A stretch of 64,000 nt of DNA, from NCBI GenBank assembly GCA_023386585.1, contig JAEWJM010000009.1, forward strand, positions 88,642-152,641, in the 5' to 3' direction. Position 1 is the first letter of the stretch; each line of letters begins with the position of its first letter. The stretch comes from Bacteroidota bacterium (lineage in GTDB: Bacteria; Bacteroidota; Bacteroidia; Flavobacteriales; Flavobacteriaceae). The notes under the pieces were generated by a model that was not told the origin of the DNA, made no database searches, and saw only the letters and a program-made list of their open reading frames with translations. Of this stretch, positions 59,391 to 64,000 are shown piece after piece. The position numbers were made by a program, and so were the translations under genes.

Positions 59391-59774
59391 ATGGCTAAAG
59401 CGACCACAAAAAAGCGTAAAGTTATCGTCGAATCTACCGGCGAAGCTCATATCAGTGCGACTTTCAACAATATCATCATTTCCCTGACCAACAAAAAAGG
59501 TGAAGTGGTATCTTGGTCATCGGCAGGTAAAATGGGCTTCAGGGGTTCTAAAAAGAACACTCCGTACGCAGCTCAGATGGCAGCCGAAGACGCAAGCAAA
59601 GTTGCCCTTGAGGCCGGACTTAAAAAAGTGAAGGTATATGTGAAAGGACCAGGAAACGGACGTGAGTCTGCTATCCGTTCACTTCACAATGGCGGTATCG
59701 AGGTGACTGAGATCATCGACGTGACTCCAATGCCGCACAACGGATGCCGTCCTCCGAAGCGTAGAAGAGTATAA
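59391..59774 (+). CDS. rpsK: 30S ribosomal protein S11
   Basis: 127 aa. AHISATFNNIIISLTNKKGE, AGKMGFRGSKKNTPYAAQM and the C-terminal DVTPMPHNGCRPPKRRRV. Forms the platform near the E site. A 210-nt gap with a type C element follows. Confidence 0.98.
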   Translation: MAKATTKKRKVIVESTGEAHISATFNNIIISLTNKKGEVVSWSSAGKMGFRGSKKNTPYAAQMAAEDASKVALEAGLKKVKVYVKGPGNGRESAIRSLHNGGIEVTEIIDVTPMPHNGCRPPKRRRV

Positions 59775-59776
59775 TT

Positions 59777-59901
59777 AGGTACAAGGTATTGGGTACAGGG
59801 CACAAGCAGGCCGGTACTTCCAGTATCCACACCAAAAACAAATTCGAGGCAAGCAGTCCGATTTGCGGTTCTTTTGAACCCTGCGCCCAGCACCTTGAAC
59901 C
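59777..59901 (+). repeat. Type C intergenic element between rpsK and rpsD
   Basis: Arm 59777-59803 (GGTACAAGGT, TGGGTACAGGG) pairs with 59876-59901 (CCCTGCGCCCAGCACCTTG) in blocks of 4-6 bp separated by 2-nt mismatches. The loop is about 72 nt. The rest of the 210-nt gap (59902-59984) shows no other feature. Confidence 0.65.
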
Positions 59902-59984
59902 AATTAAGTATAACCCGGAGCAGAAACAGATTATCGAAGGATTTAGACCTGAATTCATAATCCCTGTTCCAATTAATTTTCAAA

Positions 59985-60590
59985 ATGGCAAGATATACTG
60001 GTCCAAAAACTAGGATCGCCCGTAAATTCGGAGAAGCGATCTTCGGGGAAGACAAATCCTTCGAAAAAAGAAACTACCCGCCGGGACAACACGGAATGTC
60101 CAAAAAAAGGGGCAAAAAATCAGAGTACGCTATCCAGTTGATGGAGAAGCAGAAAGCAAAATACACTTACGGAATCCTTGAGAAGCAATTCCGCGGATTG
60201 TTTGAAAAAGCATCGGCTGCACGTGGTGTAACCGGTGAAGTACTGATCCAGCTTTGTGAAGCAAGGCTTGACAACGTAGTGTTCAGGATGGGAATCGCTC
60301 CTTCAAGAAGGGCTGCCCGTCAAATCGTTTCTCACCGTCACATCACCGTGAACGGAGAAGTGGTAAACATTTCGTCTTACCACCTGAAACCAGGCGACAA
60401 AGTTGCGGTACGCGAAAAATCAAAGTCACTTGACGCTATCGCTCGTTCACTTGGAAATTCATCGCATGTTTACGAATGGATTACCTGGAACAACGATACC
60501 ATGGAAGGTACTTTCGTATCCGTTCCTGCAAGGCTGCAAATTCCTGAAAATATCAAGGAACAGCTTATCGTCGAATTGTACAACAAATAA
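59985..60590 (+). CDS. rpsD: 30S ribosomal protein S4
   Basis: 201 aa. ARYTGPKTRIARKFGEAIFG at the start, then NYPPGQHGMSKKRGKKSEYA, and the S4 RNA-binding domain RLDNVVFRMGIAPSRRAARQ and IVSHRHITVNGEVVNISSY. Starts 16S assembly with S7. Twenty bases to rpoA. Confidence 0.98.
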   Translation: MARYTGPKTRIARKFGEAIFGEDKSFEKRNYPPGQHGMSKKRGKKSEYAIQLMEKQKAKYTYGILEKQFRGLFEKASAARGVTGEVLIQLCEARLDNVVFRMGIAPSRRAARQIVSHRHITVNGEVVNISSYHLKPGDKVAVREKSKSLDAIARSLGNSSHVYEWITWNNDTMEGTFVSVPARLQIPENIKEQLIVELYNK

Positions 60591-60610
60591 TAACTGACTT
60601 AGTCGAAACT

Positions 60611-61603
60611 ATGGCAATATTTAATTTTCAGAAACCCGATAAGGTCATCATGGTCGAATCGACCGACTTTGAAGGAAGATTCGAATTCAGGCCGTTAGAG
60701 CCCGGATACGGTCTGACAGTAGGAAATGCGCTTAGAAGGGTTTTGCTTTCCGCTTTGGAAGGTTATGCAATCACATCCGTTCGCATTGAAGGCGTGGATC
60801 ATGAATTCTCAACTATTTCCGGCGTTGTCGAAGACGTAACCGAAATTATCCTAAACCTCAAGCAAGTGCGTTTCAAACGCCAAATCGAGGATGTGGACAA
60901 TGAAACGGTTACAATCTCCGTATCTGGTAAAGACCAACTGACCGCGGGTGACTTCCAGAAGTTCATCTCCGGATTCCAGGTGCTAAACCCGGAACTGGTG
61001 ATCTGCAACCTCGACAGCAAAGTCAACCTGAATTTTGAGCTGACCATCGAAAAAGGACGCGGCTATGTTCCTGCTGAAGAAAACAAAAAGCAGAACGCAG
61101 CAATCGGAACCATTTTCACCGACTCAATTTTCACCCCGGTGAAAAACGTTAAATACACCATCGAAAACTTCCGTGTTGAGCAAAAGACCGACTACGAGAA
61201 ACTGGTTTTCGAAATCAGGACCGACGGTTCTATCAGCCCTAAAGACGCGCTGACCGAAGCTGCCAAAACTTTGATCCACCACTTCATGCTGTTCTCAGAC
61301 GAAAGGATCACGCTTGAAGCAGACGAAATCGCGCAAACCGAATCTTACGATGAGGAATCACTGCACATGCGCCAGCTTCTTAAGACCAAATTGGTCGATA
61401 TGGATCTGTCGGTTCGTGCCTTGAACTGTCTTAAGGCTGCAGAAGTTGATACGCTGGGCGACCTGGTGTCATTCAACAAGAACGACCTGATGAAATTCCG
61501 CAACTTCGGAAAGAAATCTTTAACTGAACTTGACGAACTTGTTGCAGTGAAGAACCTGACTTTCGGAATGGATCTTTCAAAATATAAATTAGATAAAGAG
61601 TAA
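60611..61603 (+). CDS. rpoA: RNA polymerase alpha subunit
   Basis: 330 aa. The N-terminal dimer domain has RFEFRPLEPGYGLTVGNALR and RRVLLSALEGYAITSVRIEG. The C-terminal helix-hairpin-helix domain has LVDMDLSVRALNCLKAAEVD and LGDLVSFNKNDLMKFRNFGK. It sets the scaffold of RNA polymerase. Placed between rpsD and rplQ as in most bacteria. Confidence 0.98.
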   Translation: MAIFNFQKPDKVIMVESTDFEGRFEFRPLEPGYGLTVGNALRRVLLSALEGYAITSVRIEGVDHEFSTISGVVEDVTEIILNLKQVRFKRQIEDVDNETVTISVSGKDQLTAGDFQKFISGFQVLNPELVICNLDSKVNLNFELTIEKGRGYVPAEENKKQNAAIGTIFTDSIFTPVKNVKYTIENFRVEQKTDYEKLVFEIRTDGSISPKDALTEAAKTLIHHFMLFSDERITLEADEIAQTESYDEESLHMRQLLKTKLVDMDLSVRALNCLKAAEVDTLGDLVSFNKNDLMKFRNFGKKSLTELDELVAVKNLTFGMDLSKYKLDKE

Positions 61604-61633
61604 CCGGACCGAGAGGTTTAAGTTTAGAATACA

Positions 61634-62191
61634 ATGAGACACGGAAAGAAAATAAACCACCTGAGCAGGCAGTCTTCCCACAGGAAGTCGATGCTGGCAA
61701 ACATGGCTTGCTCACTTATCGAGCACAAGCGCATCAACACTACCACTGCAAAAGCGAAAGCATTGAAGCAGTTCGTTGAGCCGCTGATCACAAAGTCGAA
61801 AGAAGATACAACCCACAACCGTCGTGTTGTTTTTGCTTACCTGCGCAACAAATATGCAGTAACCGATTTGTTCCGCGACGTAGCTGCCAAAGTTGGCGAC
61901 CGTCCGGGCGGATACACCCGAATCATCAAAGTTGGAAACCGTTTGGGTGACAACGCCGATATGGCAATGATCGAGCTGGTTGACTTTAATGAACTGTACA
62001 ACGGAGGCAAAAAAGAGGTTAAGAAAGCAAAAAGCCGTCGTGGCGGAAAAGGAAAAGGCGCTGATGCTCCAGCCGCTGCTTCTGCTGCCGCTGCAACTCC
62101 TGTTGAAGCGCCCGAAGCACCGGAAGCTTCAGTAGCAGAAATGCCGGAAGCTCCTTCAACCGAAGAGCCAAAAACAGACGCTCCTGAATAA
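61634..62191 (+). CDS. rplQ: 50S ribosomal protein L17 with an Ala/Glu/Pro-rich tail
   Basis: 185 aa. The first 120 residues are normal L17: RHGKKINHLSRQSSHRKSML, ANMACSLIEHKRINTTTAKA, PGGYTRIIKVGNRLGDNADM. The last 60 residues are a low-complexity extension rich in Ala, Glu and Pro, typical in style for Bacteroidota L17 and probably disordered. Last gene of the operon; a strong terminator follows 15 nt later. Confidence 0.97.
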   Translation: MRHGKKINHLSRQSSHRKSMLANMACSLIEHKRINTTTAKAKALKQFVEPLITKSKEDTTHNRRVVFAYLRNKYAVTDLFRDVAAKVGDRPGGYTRIIKVGNRLGDNADMAMIELVDFNELYNGGKKEVKKAKSRRGGKGKGADAPAAASAAAATPVEAPEAPEASVAEMPEAPSTEEPKTDAPE

Positions 62192-62206
62192 TATTCATGA
62201 TGCAAT

Positions 62207-62239
62207 AAAAAAAGGGACAACGAAAGTTGTCCCTTTTTT
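62207..62239. terminator. Terminator of the ribosomal operon (bidirectional)
   Basis: A 14-15-bp stem (62207-62221 with 62226-62239) closes a GAAA loop. The A-run and T-run are part of the stem, so it also serves the convergent PAP2 gene. Confidence 0.9.
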
Positions 62240-62262
62240 GTTTTATCTAAATTTCGCGGCAT

Positions 62263-63012
62263 TCAGATCTGCCAAATAACTAAAATTCCCGTTTGGCGCT
62301 TGTCATAGAACGGTACGATCACGGATCCTGTTTTTGGGTTCCTTGTTCCAAAAATCTTTTTGGTTAGATAAGGGTTCACCAGATAGGCGAACTTTGTGCA
62401 CAAAATCCCTATTCCGGCCCCTGCGGCCACATCGGTCAGCCAATGCCTGTTGTTAACGAGGCGAAAAATTCCGGTTCCCGTAGCAACCGCATAACCGGCT
62501 ATTCCGTACCAAACCGATTTGGATTTGTATTCCTGATAAAGAAATTCTGCACCGGCGAAAGCAGTCGCAGTATGGCCTGAAGGAAAGGAATTCCGACTGG
62601 AGCCATCCGGCCGTTCGACTTTGGTAATCGATTTAAGTCCCAACACGGTTGCGGACAGGACTAGATACGATGTTGCAATGATCACGCTTCTATCTTGAAA
62701 ACTGTGACTGCCTTCAACGCCGGACAGATTTAGTGCGTAAACCGACAACGCCGGCGCAAACTGCGAAAAGTCGTCAATTGTAAATTTGCGGTCGATATCT
62801 TCTACAACTTCTTCCCGTATTCCTGCATTAAAATCCTTCAGCTGATCGCTTTCAAGTCCGATTACGCCATATCCAATCAGCAATGCGGGAATAACTAACT
62901 GTTTGTAGTTATATCCCCGTTTGGAAATATTAGCCGTCGAGTCAATTATGCCAAGTTGTTGGCTGTGCACACTGGCATACGAAAGCAACAATAGAAGTAA
63001 TATTCGTTTCAT
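62263..63012 (-). CDS. PAP2-superfamily phosphatase, membrane-associated
   Basis: A 249-aa protein from the ATG at 63012, with a signal peptide or first membrane helix (KRILLLLLLSYASVHSQ). All three PAP2 motifs are present: KSITKVERP (KX6RP), SFPSGHTATAF (PSGH), and RLVNNRHWLTD (RX5HX3D, with Phe in place of the usual Ser before Arg). PAP2 enzymes remove phosphate from lipid phosphates or undecaprenyl diphosphate; which one cannot be told. It ends against the terminator of the ribosomal operon. Confidence 0.9.
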   Translation of the reverse strand: MKRILLLLLLSYASVHSQQLGIIDSTANISKRGYNYKQLVIPALLIGYGVIGLESDQLKDFNAGIREEVVEDIDRKFTIDDFSQFAPALSVYALNLSGVEGSHSFQDRSVIIATSYLVLSATVLGLKSITKVERPDGSSRNSFPSGHTATAFAGAEFLYQEYKSKSVWYGIAGYAVATGTGIFRLVNNRHWLTDVAAGAGIGILCTKFAYLVNPYLTKKIFGTRNPKTGSVIVPFYDKRQTGILVIWQI

Positions 63013-63162
63013 TATCAACGAAGTTTGAATCCCGTTCATTTTGCCGAAATGATGTCAGGATTGATTACCGCAAGTTAGTTATTTCGGCAAATCAATGTGG
63101 CGCCAAAAAATGCGCGCGCGCTTTATTTGTACCGTTGCTTATAATCGCAAATTTTTTTAAAT

Positions 63163-63193
63163 AAAAAGCCCGGAAACAATCACTTCCGGGCTT
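63163..63193 (-). terminator. Terminator of the right-edge T9SS protein gene
   Basis: A 10-bp stem (63193-63184 with 63175-63166) with an 8-nt loop, followed on the minus strand by a T-rich run. Confidence 0.8.
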
Positions 63194-63215
63194 AATAAAA
63201 AAATGTGGGATCGAA

Positions 63216-64000
63216 TTATTTCTTGATCACCTTATACGTTTTGGAAGCGCCGCCGGAAGTGGCTTTCACGAAGAAAGTTCCTGCGGGCAGATTGCTCATG
63301 TCAATTTGCGCGGACGAAGTACCAACTCTTTTCGAAATTAGCCTTTGTCCGACAATGTTGAAAACTTCCACCTGGTTCAAAACGCCGGTATATTCAATGT
63401 TCAAAAGATCGTCGACCGGATTTGGATAAATTTTGAACTGGTTGTAACCGAAATCACGAGTGCCCAATGTAGCCACAGCAATACATGCAGAAGTCACCGA
63501 GCAGTCAGCGTTTGTCACAACTACGTAGTAATCGCCAACAACAGTCGGAGTGAAAGTCTGTCCTGTTTCGTTATCAATTTGAACATTTGCGCAAGTATAC
63601 CATTGGTATGTTGCTCCCGACTGCGTAGCCGTAACAATACCGCCACTTTGCGTGATACCTGCGTCCGGCAAAGCATTTACCGTAACTGGGGTGGCAGCAG
63701 AAGTAGCCGAGCTGCACGATCCATTATTTACCGAAACCGAATACGATCCCGAAGTCGAAACCGTGATCGATTGCGTCGTAGCGCCATTTGACCAAACGTT
63801 TCCGGTTGCAGCCGATGAAATCAACGTCACGCTTCCGCCCTGGCAGAACGTCGTTGCTCCGGAAGCCGAGATTGTCGGAGTTGCTGGCAATGCATTTACA
63901 GTAACCGTAGTCGGAGCGGAAGTCGCCGAACTGCACGATCCGTTATCTACGGAAACCGAATACGATCCAGAAGCAGAAACCGTGATCGATTGCGTCGTTG
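63216..64000 (-). CDS. Secreted repeat protein with T9SS type A sorting domain (3' part; runs off right edge)
   Basis: The frame is open to the window end, giving about 260 C-terminal residues. At least two Ig-like repeats of about 70 aa are seen (SGATTFCQGGSVTLISSAAT ... GSYSVSVNNGSCSSATSA), nearly identical at the DNA level where they overlap the edge. The last 75 residues are a type A sorting domain: KIYPNPVDDLLNIEYTG, VEVFNIVGQRLISKRV, LPAGTFFVKATSGGASKTYK and the final basic VIKK. The signal differs from that of the two large proteins at 21-34 kb, which lack YPNP. Surface or secreted; function unknown. Confidence 0.85.
   Translation of the reverse strand, partial: TTQSITVSASGSYSVSVDNGSCSSATSAPTTVTVNALPATPTISASGATTFCQGGSVTLISSAATGNVWSNGATTQSITVSTSGSYSVSVNNGSCSSATSAATPVTVNALPDAGITQSGGIVTATQSGATYQWYTCANVQIDNETGQTFTPTVVGDYYVVVTNADCSVTSACIAVATLGTRDFGYNQFKIYPNPVDDLLNIEYTGVLNQVEVFNIVGQRLISKRVGTSSAQIDMSNLPAGTFFVKATSGGASKTYKVIKK

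Overview
The window reads as chromosome of a member of the Bacteroidota, most likely family Flavobacteriaceae. The signs are secreted proteins with type IX secretion (T9SS) sorting domains, promoter -7 boxes of the TAnnTTTG type, A/T-rich rather than Shine-Dalgarno-like start regions, a lipoprotein with an acidic residue run after its lipobox cysteine, and a ribosomal operon in which fusA runs straight into rpsJ with no tuf. Nearly all genes are ordinary chromosomal genes. I see no prophage, plasmid, IS element, CRISPR array or recognisable defence system.

Layout. 1-356: 3' part removed, an MlaE-type lipid transporter permease running off the left edge. 0.6-4.9 kb: a secreted thioredoxin-like protein, then on the minus strand a glycosyltransferase, a methyltransferase, a FabH-like ketoacyl synthase and a group III truncated haemoglobin. 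4.9-13.2 kb: gcvP, a UbiA-like membrane protein, an M3 oligopeptidase and purK-purE. 13.3-18.5 kb: tRNA-Leu(CAG), a small lipoprotein, an acidic small protein, a lone receiver domain, then hpt-adk-CNNM transporter-obg. 18.8-20.9 kb: an S46 dipeptidyl-peptidase. 21.0-34.0 kb: two very large T9SS-exported repeat proteins (2422 and 1772 aa) sharing a C-terminal module. 34.4-44.5 kb: TPR protein, Mpl-like ligase, radC, a HAD nucleotidase, rarA, rhomboid, rlmB and an Omp85-family barrel. 44.6-62.2 kb: one unbroken rpsL-rpsG-fusA-S10-spc-alpha gene run of 32 genes ending at rplQ with a strong terminator. 62.3-64.0 kb: a PAP2 phosphatase and the 3' end of another T9SS protein.

The most unusual content lies between genes. 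Three groups of non-coding elements recur: (A) six copies of an imperfect palindrome with a variable loop; (B) two tandem pairs of a roughly 120-nt element whose hairpin keeps pairing while its bases change between copies; (C) imperfect stems made of about 5-bp paired blocks separated by 2-nt mismatches, with a different sequence word at each locus. Type C elements fill every one of the five long gaps in the otherwise tightly packed ribosomal operon. Three genes also have a -7 box placed exactly 4 nt before the ATG, which suggests leaderless transcripts. All statements come from reading the sequence; no alignment, folding or database search was run.
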